Source of the DNA: Faecalibacterium sp. | GTDB taxonomy: Bacteria > Bacillota > Clostridia > Oscillospirales > Ruminococcaceae | Reading direction: 5' to 3' | Assembly: GCA_029264955.1 (NCBI GenBank) | Contig: JARHYC010000011.1 | Span: 49,547 to 113,546 of the forward strand | Length of the DNA: 64,000 nucleotides | Shown: one piece after another, positions 63,991 through 64,000 of the stretch | How the letters are laid out: each line of letters begins with the position of its first letter | Numbering within the stretch: the stretch's first letter is position 1 | The notes under the pieces: model-generated | What the model saw: the letters and a program-made list of their open reading frames with translations, nothing else | Told to the model about the DNA's origin: nothing | Database searches by the model: none | Program-made: the position numbers and the translations under genes

Positions 63991-64000
63991 TACAGGGAAA

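Overview
The window looks like a stretch of chromosome from an anaerobic Gram-positive of class Clostridia, most likely the Faecalibacterium/Gemmiger/Subdoligranulum side of the Oscillospiraceae (Ruminococcaceae). This rests on the gene set: formate-tetrahydrofolate ligase under a ZTP riboswitch, a DapL-type lysine/diaminopimelate branch, a short ProS with a C-terminal zinc ribbon, Rrf2-NifS-IscU, tandem glycine riboswitches on an AGCS symporter, and many AGGAGG ribosome-binding sites with some TTG and GTG starts. The genus is an inference. TGA is used as a normal stop. I see no prophage, insertion sequence, CRISPR array, rRNA or replication origin. The content is mostly core and housekeeping, with a few accessory islands.

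Layout. 1-3.6 kb: end of a zinc-ribbon protein, a small conserved protein, a membrane-anchored SGNH hydrolase, and fhs behind its ZTP riboswitch. 3.9-8.5 kb: NifS-like desulfurase, thiI, cinA and a second, degenerate CinA-like protein with a membrane anchor. 8.6-15.4 kb: small lipoprotein, phosphoesterase, an unusual cytosolic BMP-domain protein, DUF1643, two PAP2 phosphatases flanking tRNA-Arg and tRNA-His, and a MATE pump. 15.5-17.8 kb: Rrf2 regulator divergent from nifS-iscU. 18-23.8 kb: 1-phosphofructokinase, nagB, and a three-gene operon of an asymmetric heterodimeric ABC exporter plus a YhcH-family protein. 24-34.5 kb: divergent DnaK paralogue, HAD hydrolase, AraC regulator, ABC-F protein, glycine-regulated AGCS symporter, LacX-like epimerase, TcdA, then a decayed patch with a secreted protein interrupted by an in-frame TGA. 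34.8-48.7 kb: proS, acpP, dapF-dapL, MATE pump, permuted GH3 enzyme, DUF188 protein, AI-2E-family permease, TrmH-family methyltransferase, M29 aminopeptidase and acyltransferase.

48.8-56.5 kb is a cell-envelope sugar region: glmM (UDP-GlcNAc supply), glf (UDP-galactofuranose), rfbC, then tRNA-Gln and tRNA-Pro, then a family 2 glycosyltransferase and rfbA-rfbD-rfbB, so all four dTDP-L-rhamnose genes are present but split by the tRNA pair. 56.8-64 kb: cardiolipin synthase, a lipoprotein flavin reductase with a covalent-FMN domain, an AraC regulator, a PfkB-family kinase, initiator tRNA-Met and gpsA.

No wholly new system is evident. The best candidates for a second look are the degenerate CinA-like membrane protein next to cinA, the in-frame TGA in the small secreted protein near 34.3 kb, the cytosolic BMP fusion, the permuted membrane-anchored GH3, the secreted flavin reductase, and a terminator-like hairpin placed directly against the 5' end of tRNA-Pro.
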